DNA of 64,000 nt from positions 73,382 through 137,381 of the forward strand of contig MKUZ01000031.1 in the NCBI GenBank assembly GCA_001899065.1. The letters run 5' to 3'. Shown here piece after piece: positions 45,614 through 54,126 of this stretch; position 1 is the first letter of the stretch, and each line of letters starts with the position of its first letter. Made by a program: the position numbers and the translations under genes. The DNA comes from Devosia sp. 66-22 (GTDB taxonomy: Bacteria > Pseudomonadota > Alphaproteobacteria > Rhizobiales > Devosiaceae). The notes under the pieces are model-generated. The model worked only from the letters and a program-made list of their open reading frames with translations, searched no databases and was not told the origin of the DNA.

Positions 45614-46107
45614 AGCGCCCGCTGCATGTGGACGATGTCGAGCCAGCGGTCGAATTTGTAGCCCAGCGCCTCGTAGCGGCCGATCATGCGGAAGCCTTGC
45701 TTGGCGTGGAGGCGGATGGAGTTTTCGCGCTCCGCGGTGATGACGGCGAGCATCTGCTTGAGGCCCGCTCGGGTCGAATCCTCGATCAGCCGGGCGAGCA
45801 TCTTGCCGCCGATGCCCTGTCCGATGACGGCCGGCGCCAGATAGATCGAGTCCTCGCAGGTGAAGCGGTAGGCCTCGCGCGGGCGATAGGTCGAGGCGTA
45901 GGCGTAGCCGACGACCTCGCCGCCCATCTCGCCGATCAGCAGCGGGTGGCCCTTGCCGGCGACGGCGGCGAAGCGGTTGGCCATTTCGGCTTCGTCGGGC
46001 GCGCTGGTCTCGAAGGTGATCACTGTCTCGCGGACGTAGTGGCCGTAGATCTTCGTCACCGCCGGGATGTCGTCGGGGCGGTAGGGACGCAGGACGAGGT
46101 CGCTCAT
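45610..46107 (-). CDS. GNAT acetyltransferase, phosphinothricin acetyltransferase-like
   Basis: The 165-residue protein resembles the PAT/Bar-type family: LVLRPYRPDDIPAVTKIYGH at the N-terminus, GYAYASTYRPREAYRFTCED, SIYLAPAVIGQGIGGKMLAR (acetyl-CoA loop) and HAKQGFRMIGRYEALGYKFD. Such enzymes acetylate amino groups of small molecules, often methionine derivatives. I chose ATG 46107 over TTG 46122. A terminator separates it from the Bax-inhibitor gene upstream. Confidence 0.88.
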   Translation of the reverse strand: MSDLVLRPYRPDDIPAVTKIYGHYVRETVITFETSAPDEAEMANRFAAVAGKGHPLLIGEMGGEVVGYAYASTYRPREAYRFTCEDSIYLAPAVIGQGIGGKMLARLIEDSTRAGLKQMLAVITAERENSIRLHAKQGFRMIGRYEALGYKFDRWLDIVHMQRAL

Positions 46108-46119
46108 GGAAATTCCGGA

Positions 46120-46157
46120 CAAAAGAAAGGGCCGCGACCTTTCTTAGATCGCGGCCC
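46120..46157 (-). terminator. Intrinsic terminator for the Bax-inhibitor-like gene
   Basis: GGGCCGCGA (46129-46137) and TCGCGGCCC (46149-46157) form a 9-base stem with an 11-base loop. Read on the minus strand it is followed by TTTCTTTTG. It lies 36 bases after the stop of the minus-strand gene at 46193. Confidence 0.82.
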
Positions 46158-46192
46158 CTCTTTGTGCCAATCAGACTTGCTTAAGCCTGGGA

Positions 46193-46945
46193 TCAGTTCC
46201 GCTGCTGGCCGAACAGGCGGAGCAGCATCAGGAACAGGTTCAGGAAGTCGAGGTAGAGGCTCAGCGCACCCATTACGGCGCCCTTCGTCTCCATGTCGCG
46301 GCCCATGCCCTCGGCGTAGCTTTCCTTGATCTTCTGGGTATCCCAGGCGGTGAGGCCGAGGAAGATCACGACGCCGATGATCGAGATCGCAAAGCCGAGC
46401 GGGCCTGACGGCCAGATGACGTTGACGATCGAGGCGATGATCAGGCCGAACAGGCCCATGATCAGGAACGAGCCGATCTGGGTCAGGTCACGCTTGGTGG
46501 TGTAGCCGTACAGGCTCATGCCGCCGAACATTGCCGCCGAGATGAAAAACACCTTGGCGATCGAGCCGCCGGTATAGATGGCGAAGATCGAGGCGAGTGA
46601 CACGCCCATCACGGCCGCGAAGACCCAGAACAGGATCTGCGTTGCCGCAGGGGACAACTTGTTGATGCCGAAGCTCAGCACCAGCACGAAGGCCAGCGGG
46701 GCGAGCATCACCACCCACTGCAGCGGGCTGCCGAACAGCGCGGCGCCGAGCGCGGTAAAGCCGACGATCTGGCCACCCTGCTCGATGAAGCTCTGCGTAT
46801 AGGTGAGATAGGCGACAAGGCCGGTCACCACGAGACCGATGCCCATGTAGTTGTAGACCTTGAGCATATACGCCCGCAGGCCCTCGTCGATCGCCAGGCC
46901 TGCATCAGCCCGGGCGGCGACTGTCGGACGGTCGAATTCAGCCAT
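46193..46945 (-). CDS. Bax inhibitor-1/YccA family membrane protein
   Basis: The 250-residue protein has seven membrane helices, the usual number for the TMBIM/YccA family, with MLKVYNYMGIGLVVTGLVAY near residue 27, IYTGGSIAKVFFISAAMFGG and LTAWDTQKIKESYAEG near 205 (the conserved Asp of the calcium-leak/pH site). It is an inner-membrane protein linked to FtsH or ion leak. ATG 46945 has GGGGAG upstream. A small hairpin, AGGCTCT...AGAGCCT (46969-46989), is in its leader. Confidence 0.93.
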   Translation of the reverse strand: MAEFDRPTVAARADAGLAIDEGLRAYMLKVYNYMGIGLVVTGLVAYLTYTQSFIEQGGQIVGFTALGAALFGSPLQWVVMLAPLAFVLVLSFGINKLSPAATQILFWVFAAVMGVSLASIFAIYTGGSIAKVFFISAAMFGGMSLYGYTTKRDLTQIGSFLIMGLFGLIIASIVNVIWPSGPLGFAISIIGVVIFLGLTAWDTQKIKESYAEGMGRDMETKGAVMGALSLYLDFLNLFLMLLRLFGQQRN

Positions 46946-47187
46946 TTTACTCCCCTTCAAGGAACGACAGGCTCTGGGCTGCAGAGCCTTTGCGGTGGAA
47001 TATGGATGGGGAGGGGGCCCAATACAAGGCCCGCGCTCCTTCCTCACCAAACTGTAATCGTTAGCACACAAAGGGTTAGCGCGGTCAGTTGCCGCAGCCT
47101 GTCACAAACTTGCGGTGGCGACTCACTATGCTACGGTCGTTGTGGCGCTGGTGGTCCGAATCGGCGCGCATTTCGGAGACGGGTCAG

Positions 47188-47730
47188 TTGCCCAGGCTCT
47201 TTACCGGCCTCGAAGTCCCCTACGACGTGCAACTTGCCCTGTCGCTGAAGCGCGGCGGCCTCCTCGGGGCCCGCTGGATCGATCCCGAAAACTACCACAT
47301 TACGCTGTGTTTCATCGGCGATGTCGACAACCATGTCGCCGACGAAGTGAGCTACGAACTCGACCGAGCCGCCAGTTTCGAGAGCTTCCGGCTGCGTCTG
47401 TCGTACCTTGGCACTTTCGGCGGCGACAAGCCGCGGGCACTTTATGCGGGCGTTGAGAACAACGAGGCGCTGCAGCGCCTGCAGGCCATGCATGAGCGCA
47501 TCCTCCGCCGGGTCGGCCTCGCGCCCGATGCCCGCAAATTCGTCCCCCATGTGTCGCTGGCGCGCCTGCGTGGTGCCTCCGCCATCGAGGTCGCCGATCT
47601 CATCCACCATATGGGACAATTCGCGCCGCTCGAATTCACCGTCCGCCGCTTCGTGCTGTTCTCGTCCAAGAATTCGGTGGGCGGAGGGCCCTATCTGGTC
47701 GAGCAGAGCTATTCGCTCGCGGCGGCGTGA
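47188..47730 (+). CDS. thpR: RNA 2',3'-cyclic phosphodiesterase (ThpR/LigT)
   Basis: The 180-residue 2H phosphoesterase has both HxT/S motifs, NYHITLCFIGDV near residue 38 and FVPHVSLARLRG near 122. The family start PRLFTGLEVP is preceded by TTG 47188, with GGAGAC 8 bases upstream, so I chose this rather than an upstream ATG that adds a poor extension. ThpR opens 2',3'-cyclic phosphates on RNA ends. A CtrA-type box lies directly after its stop. Confidence 0.9.
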   Translation: MPRLFTGLEVPYDVQLALSLKRGGLLGARWIDPENYHITLCFIGDVDNHVADEVSYELDRAASFESFRLRLSYLGTFGGDKPRALYAGVENNEALQRLQAMHERILRRVGLAPDARKFVPHVSLARLRGASAIEVADLIHHMGQFAPLEFTVRRFVLFSSKNSVGGGPYLVEQSYSLAAA

Positions 47731-47737
47731 GCTGCCC

Positions 47738-47753
47738 TTAACCCGCCATTAAC
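47738..47753. promoter_or_regulatory. CtrA-type box upstream of the IalB genes
   Basis: TTAA-CCCGCCA-TTAAC is a perfect match to the CtrA full site TTAA-N7-TTAAC, 172 bases before the first IalB gene and 8 bases after thpR. A hairpin CCCGCCAT-TAACC-ATGGCGGG (47742-47762) overlaps it. The rest of this 194-base gap shows no gene. Confidence 0.6.
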
Positions 47754-47924
47754 CATGGCGGGGCGACAGAAATCCCTAGAGAATCCGGCGTCAAATTGCC
47801 GACAAGATTGCTGACGATCTTGCACCATGCAATCCGCGCCCGGGCTTTGAGAGCTTGGTAACCATAGCGTGTCAGCTTTGAAGGCGATCTCCACGGGCTG
47901 CTTCTTGTTCAGGGGTTTCAGGAC

Positions 47925-48563
47925 ATGATTTCGATGCGGCGCCGGGTCCTTTCCGGCATGATGGCGACTGCGCTCCTCGGTGCGTGCGTGGCGCCAGTGT
48001 TCGCACAGGCTCAGCCGCAGGATCTGGGCACGTTCAAATCTTGGACCGCCTGGAAGGGTGCCGACGAGAACGGCGCCATCTGCTTCGTTTCGGCCGCGCC
48101 CGAGAGCAGCGAGCCTAAGGAAGTGGGCGGCAAGCCGATCAATCGCGACGCTCCGCATTTCCTCATTATCCACCGCGACCGTGCGCCGGCGGTGAACGCC
48201 GATGGCACCGCCGCCAAGGATGCCAACGGCGCTCCGGTGTTCCGCAAGGTTCGCAACGAAGTGCAAACGCTGGTGGGCTATCCGATGAAACCCACCACCG
48301 ACAGCTTCTTCCACCAGGCGATCGTCGACGGCAAAGCCTATCCCATGAAGTCGATTGCCGACGATCCGGCGACCAACATTGTCGACAGCGAAGCGGCCTG
48401 GCTCGCTTCCACCGACGACGAGGCCGGGTTCGTCACGGCCCTCAAGGCGGGTTCCAAGCTGACCGTCAAGGGCACGTCGGGCCGGGGTACCGAGACCACG
48501 GACACCTATTCGCTGTCGGGCATCACTGCCGCCATGCAGGCTATCGACACGGCCTGCCCGTAA
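47925..48563 (+). CDS. Secreted IalB family protein
   Basis: The 212-residue protein has a signal peptide (MRRRVLSGMMATALLGACVA, cleavage after VFAQAQ) and the invasion-associated locus B fold: DLGTFKSWTAWKGADENGAI, CFVSAAP, KVRNEVQTLVGYPMKP and KLTVKGTSGRGTETTDTYSL. IalB proteins are periplasmic or outer-membrane-associated and widespread in non-pathogenic alphaproteobacteria. The start is ATG 47925 or 47934. A paralogue follows at 48627. Confidence 0.85.
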   Translation: MISMRRRVLSGMMATALLGACVAPVFAQAQPQDLGTFKSWTAWKGADENGAICFVSAAPESSEPKEVGGKPINRDAPHFLIIHRDRAPAVNADGTAAKDANGAPVFRKVRNEVQTLVGYPMKPTTDSFFHQAIVDGKAYPMKSIADDPATNIVDSEAAWLASTDDEAGFVTALKAGSKLTVKGTSGRGTETTDTYSLSGITAAMQAIDTACP

Positions 48564-48626
48564 CCCGGAACGCCGGGCCGTCTTCATGCATTGAGGATGG
48601 CACCCGCTCTGCGCTAAACGAGGGCC

Positions 48627-49127
48627 ATGATGCTTGCCCGCCTTGCTCCATTCGCCGTCCTGGTCGCGCTGTGCGCGACGCCCGCTGCTGCGCAGTCCGT
48701 GCAGGCGCTGGGCGAGTTCCGCGACTGGGCAGCCTATTCGGCGGCCGATGGCACCGGCCAGGTCTGCTTCGCGCTCAGTAAGCCCACCGACGTGTCGCCC
48801 GCTGTCGATGGCTACACGCAGGCCTATCTCTATTTGACCAACCGCCCGGCCGAGGGCGTCAGCAATGAGGTAAATCTCGTTGCCGGGTTCATCTTCGCGC
48901 CCGATCAGCCGGCGACCCTCACCGTCAGCGGCAAGAGCTTCGACCTGTTCACCCAGCGCGACGCCGCCTGGCTGCTCGACGCGACGCAAAACGACGACCT
49001 CGCGGGCGCCCTCCGCGCCGGCTCGACGGTGACCGTCGAGGGCACGAGCGAAAAGGGTATTCTCGTCACCGAGACCTTCTCGCTGTCGGGTGCTACCGCC
49101 GCCAGCCGCGCTATCGGCGGCTGCTGA
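48627..49127 (+). CDS. Secreted IalB-like protein (paralogue)
   Basis: The 166-residue protein has a signal peptide ending ATPAAAQ and the same domain pattern as its upstream neighbour: [33 protein letters not shown] and [20 protein letters not shown]. It lacks the roughly 40-residue insertion of the first copy. Tandem duplication is likely. The two genes are 63 bases apart and may be co-transcribed. Function is unknown. Confidence 0.8.
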   Translation: MMLARLAPFAVLVALCATPAAAQSVQALGEFRDWAAYSAADGTGQVCFALSKPTDVSPAVDGYTQAYLYLTNRPAEGVSNEVNLVAGFIFAPDQPATLTVSGKSFDLFTQRDAAWLLDATQNDDLAGALRAGSTVTVEGTSEKGILVTETFSLSGATAASRAIGGC

Positions 49128-49197
49128 CCGTCCGCATCCAGGCGTCGCCCACTCCCCGCATACCAGCCCTTCTTTGCGCGGCCGGGCGCATTATGTT

Positions 49198-50469
49198 ATG
49201 CCCCGCGCCTTCAAAGCCCCGGACCCAAGCCCTTTGAGTATCGCTCTCAATCTCGACCATGCGAGCCAGCCCGCACGCCCCCAGGCGCAGCGACGGACCT
49301 CGCTCGTGGGGCTGTCCAAGCACGAACTGCGCACCGCCCTGGCGAGCGAACTCGGGCTCGACGAACGCGAAGCCAAGATGCGCGGCAGCCAGTTGTGGAA
49401 CTGGATCTATCATCACGGCGTCACCGATTTCGACCGGATGAGCAACATCCAGAAGGGAGTGCGCCAGAAGCTGGCCGACACCTTCCTGCTCGACCGGCCC
49501 GAAATCGTCTCCGAGCAGATTTCGGTCGACGGCACGCGCAAATGGCTGTTCCGCTACCGCGATCCCAAGAATCCGCTGCTGCCGCCGGTCGAGATCGAGA
49601 CGGTCTATATCCCTGAGTCCGATCGTGGCACGTTGTGCGTCTCCTCGCAGGTGGGGTGCACGCTGACCTGTTCGTTCTGCCACACCGGCACGCAGACGCT
49701 GGTGCGCAACCTCACCGCGGGCGAAATCCTCGGCCAGGTGCTGATGGCGCGCGAGCGGCTGGGTGACTTCCCGGGCGGCGTGCGCCCCGACGATGGCGGC
49801 CTCGTCCCCGCGCCCCGCGGCTCCGGTGGCAGCGAAGGCGACAACCGCGCCATCACCAATGTGGTGATGATGGGCATGGGCGAGCCGCTCTACAACTACG
49901 ATAACGTCAAGAACGCCCTTCTGATCGCGTCGGCCGAGGATGGCATCTCGCTGAGCAAGCGCCGTATCACCCTCTCCACTTCGGGGGTCGTCCCCTATAT
50001 CGAGCCCACCGGGCGCGAGATCGGCGTCATGCTGGCCATCTCACTGCACGCGGTGCGCGACGATCTGCGTGACATGCTGGTGCCGATCAACAAGAAGTAC
50101 CCGCTCAAGGATCTGATGGCCGCCATCCGCGCCTATCCGGGGCTCAGCAATGCGCGTCGTGTGACGTTCGAATACGTCATGCTGCGCGATATCAACGACT
50201 CCGACGCCGATGCGCGCGAACTGGTGCGGCTGTTGAGCGGCATTCCGGCCAAGATCAACCTCATCCCGTTCAATCCGTGGCCCGGCACCAACTACGACTG
50301 CTCGTCTTCGGCGCGCATCGAGAAGTTCGCCGACATCGTCAATCGCGCCGGCTATGCATCGCCGGTGCGTACGCCGCGTGGCCGCGACATCTTCGCGGCC
50401 TGCGGCCAACTCAAGAGCGAGACCGAGCGGCTCAAGAAGAAGGATCGCGAGGCACTCACCAGTGCCTGA
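49198..50469 (+). CDS. rlmN: Dual rRNA/tRNA methyltransferase RlmN
   Basis: The 423-residue radical-SAM enzyme methylates A2503 of 23S rRNA and A37 of some tRNAs. The cluster motif is [20 protein letters not shown] near residue 155. [20 protein letters not shown] and [14 protein letters not shown] follow, and the C-terminal catalytic Cys lies in [18 protein letters not shown] 49198 is the most upstream good start; the first 45 residues are not conserved. The stop overlaps the following HAD gene by 8 bases. Confidence 0.95.
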   Translation: MPRAFKAPDPSPLSIALNLDHASQPARPQAQRRTSLVGLSKHELRTALASELGLDEREAKMRGSQLWNWIYHHGVTDFDRMSNIQKGVRQKLADTFLLDRPEIVSEQISVDGTRKWLFRYRDPKNPLLPPVEIETVYIPESDRGTLCVSSQVGCTLTCSFCHTGTQTLVRNLTAGEILGQVLMARERLGDFPGGVRPDDGGLVPAPRGSGGSEGDNRAITNVVMMGMGEPLYNYDNVKNALLIASAEDGISLSKRRITLSTSGVVPYIEPTGREIGVMLAISLHAVRDDLRDMLVPINKKYPLKDLMAAIRAYPGLSNARRVTFEYVMLRDINDSDADARELVRLLSGIPAKINLIPFNPWPGTNYDCSSSARIEKFADIVNRAGYASPVRTPRGRDIFAACGQLKSETERLKKKDREALTSA

Positions 50470-51160
50470 GCTCACCACGATCGGCTTCGACGCGGACGAC
50501 ACGCTGTGGCATCACGAGAAATACTTCGTGGCCACCAAGGAGCAGTTCGTCACGCTGCTGTCGGACCATGCCGACGCGTCGCGCGTTGGCCAGCAACTGC
50601 ATGACACCGAGATCGCCAACGTCCTGCACTATGGCTTCGGCGTAAAGAGCTTCACGCTGTCGATGGTGGAGACCGCCATCGCCGTCACGTCGGGCAAGGT
50701 TCCGGCGCCGGTGATTGCCTCTATTCTCGAGCTCGGCCGCGCGATGCTGGTGCATCCGGTCGACCCGTTCCCGGGCGTGCGTGAGACGCTCGAGGCGCTG
50801 CGGCCGCACTACAAGCTGCTGGTCGTTACGCGTGGCGATCTGTTCGATCAGGAGCGCAAGCTCGCGGCCTCCGGCCTCCTGGGCTATTTCGACGAGATCG
50901 AGATCGTGTCGGGCAAGACGCGGCTCGTCTATGACCGCATCTTCACGCGCCACGGCAATGGTCCGGGCCGCGCCATGATGATCGGCAATTCGATGCGCGC
51001 CGACGTGGTTCCGGCCATCGAGGCCGGCGCCTATGGCGTCCATATCCCGTCCGAGCATGTGTGGTCGATGGATCTCGACGACGACCCCCGTGACGCCGCG
51101 CGCTTCAAGCGGCTCGAGAGCATTTCCGCGGTGGTGCCGCTGGTGACGGAGATCGGCTGA
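50462..51160 (+). CDS. HAD family hydrolase
   Basis: The 232-residue protein has the HAD motifs: [16 protein letters not shown] near residue 8 (nucleophile Asp); [34 protein letters not shown] with the Lys, and [20 protein letters not shown] with the acidic loop replaced by NSMRAD. It is probably a phosphatase of small metabolites. It begins at GTG 50462 inside the rlmN end, indicating coupled translation. The substrate is unknown. Confidence 0.88.
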   Translation: MPELTTIGFDADDTLWHHEKYFVATKEQFVTLLSDHADASRVGQQLHDTEIANVLHYGFGVKSFTLSMVETAIAVTSGKVPAPVIASILELGRAMLVHPVDPFPGVRETLEALRPHYKLLVVTRGDLFDQERKLAASGLLGYFDEIEIVSGKTRLVYDRIFTRHGNGPGRAMMIGNSMRADVVPAIEAGAYGVHIPSEHVWSMDLDDDPRDAARFKRLESISAVVPLVTEIG

Positions 51161-51172
51161 GGGGGCGCTGGT

Positions 51173-51610
51173 ATGGCGATCGAGATCAGGAAGCTCGTGG
51201 CCGGAGATGAGCAGGTGCTTGGCAACGTCGCGCCGGGCGTCTTCGACGAGCCGGTTCGCCCCGACCTCGCCCGCCGCTTCCTCGCCACGCCCACCTACCG
51301 CATCTTCGTTGCGCTCGATGGCGATCTTGTCGTCGGCATGGTGACGGGCTTCACCCACTTCCATCCCGACAAGGACGAAGAGTTCTTCGTCAACGAGCTT
51401 GGGGTGGATGACGACTACCGGCGTCGCGGCATCGGCGAGGCCCTGCTGCGCGCCATCCTCGCCGAGGCCAAGGCAATGGGCTGCCCCGATGCATGGCTCG
51501 GCACCGAGCAGATCAACGCTCCGGCCCTCGCTCTCTACCGCAAGGTGATGACCGGCGGGGACACCGAGGAAGCGATGTCGATCTTCACCTACGAACTCAC
51601 GTCCCGCTAG
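51173..51610 (+). CDS. GNAT acetyltransferase, AAC(3)-I-like
   Basis: The 145-residue GNAT protein has the pattern of aminoglycoside 3-N-acetyltransferase I and relatives: IRKLVAGDEQVLGNVAPGVF, FVNELGVDDDYRRRGIGEAL (acetyl-CoA loop RRRGIG) and ALALYRKVMTGGDTEEAMSI. GGGGG lies before ATG 51173. The similarity does not prove resistance; chromosomal relatives often have other substrates. It follows the HAD gene by 12 bases. Confidence 0.82.
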   Translation: MAIEIRKLVAGDEQVLGNVAPGVFDEPVRPDLARRFLATPTYRIFVALDGDLVVGMVTGFTHFHPDKDEEFFVNELGVDDDYRRRGIGEALLRAILAEAKAMGCPDAWLGTEQINAPALALYRKVMTGGDTEEAMSIFTYELTSR

Positions 51611-51685
51611 CGCCGGCCATGCGCGGCGGCTCGCGGCCTGATGCCCGGCATGCTAGGCTCGCGCTGCCATCAAGGAGGTGCCCGA

Positions 51686-51976
51686 ATGTACGTCCTGCAT
51701 ATGGAACATTCCGTCCCCGACTATGCGGCCTGGAAACAGCGCGGCTTCGATCCCGATCCGCTGGGCCGCCGCCAAATGGGCGTGACCCGCTATCGTATCG
51801 GCAGGAAGGCCGGCGACCCCAATCATGTGATGATCGAGCTCCAGTTCGAAACGACGGATGCGGCCAGCCGCATGGCCGCCGCGCTGCAGCAGATGTGGGT
51901 GGGCGCGCAGGCCCGCGGGCTCATCGGGGTGCCGCAGCTCACGCAGTTCGAGATCGTCGAGGACGCCGTTCTCTAG
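51686..51976 (+). CDS. Conserved hypothetical small protein (dimeric alpha-beta barrel-like)
   Basis: This 96-residue protein has a perfect AAGGAGG before ATG 51686. The sequence MYVLHMEHSVPDYAAWKQRG, then HVMIELQFETTDAASRMAAA suggests a ferredoxin-like alpha/beta fold as in antibiotic-monooxygenase or cyclase-like small proteins. Function is unknown. Its stop shares CTAG with the convergent rlmJ stop. Confidence 0.7.
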   Translation: MYVLHMEHSVPDYAAWKQRGFDPDPLGRRQMGVTRYRIGRKAGDPNHVMIELQFETTDAASRMAAALQQMWVGAQARGLIGVPQLTQFEIVEDAVL

Positions 51977-52818
51977 CTTTCGCCGCGGATCCACTCGAGC
52001 TTGTGGCTCGCGCCGTCCCGCCCCAGCGCCTTCACCAGCGCCGGCAGAATGGCACGCAGCTCGTCCTCGAGCACGAAGGGCGGGTTCACCACGATCATCC
52101 CCGAGCCGTAGAGCCGGCCGGCCACGGGGCGCTCGACCAGCAGTTCGGCACGCAGCACCTTGACGATCCCGGTCGCCTTGAGAGCAGCGACGAAGCCGGC
52201 GACCTCGCGCGGTTCCTTGAGCGGATACCACAATGCGTAGAGGCCGGTGGCCCATTTGCGGTGCGCCTTCGCCAGCCCCTCGGCCAGCCGCTGCCATTCA
52301 CCCGCTTCCTCGAAGGGCGGGTCGATCAGCACAAGGCCGCGTTTCTCCTTGGGCGGCACATAGGCATTGAGCGCCAGCCAGCCATCGAGTTCGGTGACGC
52401 GCGCCTGGATATCGCCCTCGAACAGCGCCGCGAGCTTCATCACGTCCCGCGGGTGCAGCTCCAGCGCCGAGAGGCGGTCCTGCTCGCGGAACAGTTTTCG
52501 CGCCAGCAGCGGCGAACCCGGATAGCGTGCCAGAGTGCCGTTCTGGTTTTCGCCATTGACCACGTCGAGATAGGGTTGGATCAGTGTTCTGGGTTTCGCA
52601 GCCAGTTCGGCCTTCAGCAGCCTGCCGATACCGTCCATCCACTCGGGTGACCGTTTCGCTTCGTCGCCAGTCAGCGAATAGCGGCCGAGCCCGGCATGGG
52701 TGTCGATGACGCGGAACGCGGACGGCTTGAGCTTGAGATACTCGATCAACCGCGTGAGGATGATGTGCTTCATCACATCGGCGAAATTGCCGGCATGGAA
52801 GGCGTGGCGGTAGTTCAT
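51973..52818 (-). CDS. rlmJ: 23S rRNA (adenine2030-N6)-methyltransferase RlmJ
   Basis: The 281-residue enzyme starts MNYRHAFHAGNFADVMKHII, which is diagnostic for RlmJ, with VIDTHAGLGRYSL as the SAM site. The catalytic VLIDPPFEEAGEW (DPPF motif) is near residue 165. It methylates A2030 of 23S rRNA. The ATG at 52818 overlaps the LysE gene's stop by four bases, so the two are probably one operon. Confidence 0.95.
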   Translation of the reverse strand: MNYRHAFHAGNFADVMKHIILTRLIEYLKLKPSAFRVIDTHAGLGRYSLTGDEAKRSPEWMDGIGRLLKAELAAKPRTLIQPYLDVVNGENQNGTLARYPGSPLLARKLFREQDRLSALELHPRDVMKLAALFEGDIQARVTELDGWLALNAYVPPKEKRGLVLIDPPFEEAGEWQRLAEGLAKAHRKWATGLYALWYPLKEPREVAGFVAALKATGIVKVLRAELLVERPVAGRLYGSGMIVVNPPFVLEDELRAILPALVKALGRDGASHKLEWIRGES

Positions 52819-53462
52819 GCGTGTCGGGCTTGCGCGGTGAGGATGATCGCCGCGAACACCGTGAACACGCCGGCAAAGCCCCAGTTGAGCAGCCGCTCGA
52901 CCCACTTTGTACGGCGGAAGGCATCGGCGATGAGCTGGGCGAAGGTGACCGTCAGCACCAGGGGCGGGATGGAGACGATGATGAACTCGAAGCCGAGGAA
53001 GAACAGCTTCTGGCTCGCGGCCGGATCGTGCGCGTCGACGAATTGCGGCAGGAAGGTCACGAAGAACAGCACGACCTTGGGGTTGAGCAAATTGATGCCG
53101 ACGCCGGTCAGATAGCTCTGCCAGAGCGTCGGCGTCTCGCGTCCTGCCGCCGACAGCCGCAGGCCGCCGCCGTGAACGATCGCCTGCCAGGCGAGCCAGA
53201 GCAGATAGGCCGCGCCGATGATCTTGAGGGCAAGGAAGGCGGGCGGCGCCGCGACGATCAGCACCGAGATGCCGACGGCGGCCAGCGTCGTATGCACGAC
53301 GATGCCGCTCATCGCGCCGGCACCCACGGCAATGCCGTGCCAGAAGCCGTGGTTGATCGCGCGGCTGATCTGCAGCGCCATGTCCGGTCCGGGCGTAATG
53401 GCAAGAACCAGCGCGGCGAGCGCGAAAGCCAGGATCGTGGCCGTGTCGGGAAGGAAGCTCAT
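52815..53462 (-). CDS. LysE family amino acid exporter
   Basis: The 215-residue protein has six membrane helices and the LysE/RhtB signature ALAALVLAITPGPDMALQIS near residue 15, then GIAVGAGAMSGIVVHTTLAA and LTGVGINLLNPKVVLFFVTF. It would export amino acids such as homoserine or threonine derivatives. It is divergent from a GNAT gene and upstream of rlmJ. I chose ATG 53462; an upstream ATG would add a poor leader. Confidence 0.9.
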   Translation of the reverse strand: MSFLPDTATILAFALAALVLAITPGPDMALQISRAINHGFWHGIAVGAGAMSGIVVHTTLAAVGISVLIVAAPPAFLALKIIGAAYLLWLAWQAIVHGGGLRLSAAGRETPTLWQSYLTGVGINLLNPKVVLFFVTFLPQFVDAHDPAASQKLFFLGFEFIIVSIPPLVLTVTFAQLIADAFRRTKWVERLLNWGFAGVFTVFAAIILTAQARHA

Positions 53463-53526
53463 CGCGCGTTCTTGCCATGCCGTCTGGCAACTTGAAACCC
53501 CGCTCCGGCTGAGCAACATAGCCGCC

Positions 53527-54015
53527 ATGACGACGCCAAGCATCCGTCCCGCCACCTCCGCCGACCTGCCACGTGTGCGCGATCTCGCCTATCGCATCTG
53601 GCCCGAGGCCTTTGCCGGCGTGCTGCCGGCGGACCGGATCGGGCCGATGCTCGATGAGATCTATGCGCTCGAGACGCTCGAAGCCGACATCGCCGAGCGG
53701 GACCATCGATACTGGCTGGCCGGCACCGCGGAGGCGGATCTTGGCTTCGGTTCAGCCTACCGGGCCGATGGCCGGGTCTGGATCAAGAAGCTCTATCTGC
53801 TGGCGGAATCCCGCGGCCTCGGGCTCGGCAAGGGTCTCATCGCCGCGGCGCGTGCTCATTTCGGCGAGGACCTGCCGGTGGCCCTCTTTGTCAATGATGG
53901 CAACGCCAGGGCCATCGCCTTCTACCGCTCGCAGGGGTTCGAGGTCGAAAGCCACGTGCCGGTGCAGATGGGGCCGTTCCGGTTCACGGACTATGTCATG
54001 GTGAAGCGGCCCTAG
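53527..54015 (+). CDS. GNAT acetyltransferase
   Basis: The 162-residue GNAT protein has IRPATSADLPRVRDLAYRIW at the start, WIKKLYLLAESRGLGLGKGL as the acetyl-CoA loop and FVNDGNARAIAFYRSQGFEV near the end, all typical. It is divergent from the LysE exporter (64 bases apart), so a shared amino-acid-related role is possible but unproven. Confidence 0.85.
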   Translation: MTTPSIRPATSADLPRVRDLAYRIWPEAFAGVLPADRIGPMLDEIYALETLEADIAERDHRYWLAGTAEADLGFGSAYRADGRVWIKKLYLLAESRGLGLGKGLIAAARAHFGEDLPVALFVNDGNARAIAFYRSQGFEVESHVPVQMGPFRFTDYVMVKRP

Positions 54016-54053
54016 CCCCCGATTTGGGCCGCAACGCCCCCGGTTGCGCTTGG

Positions 54054-54080
54054 CGGGGCGCTTCACTAGGGTGCGCCCCG
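54054..54080. other. Hairpin before argG
   Basis: CGGGGCGC (54054-54061) and GCGCCCCG (54073-54080) form a perfect 8-base stem with an 11-base loop. It lies between the GNAT stop and argG, without a T-run. It could be a weak terminator or part of the argG leader. Confidence 0.35.
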
Positions 54081-54126
54081 ATTTCCGGGCCCTTCCGGCC
54101 CGTGCCGCCTTCGGAACCCTGCTGCC

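Noticed and set aside
51173-51610. AAC(3)-I-like GNAT as an antibiotic resistance gene
   Set aside because: Similarity covers general GNAT features and the context is housekeeping, with no mobile element; resistance is not supported.
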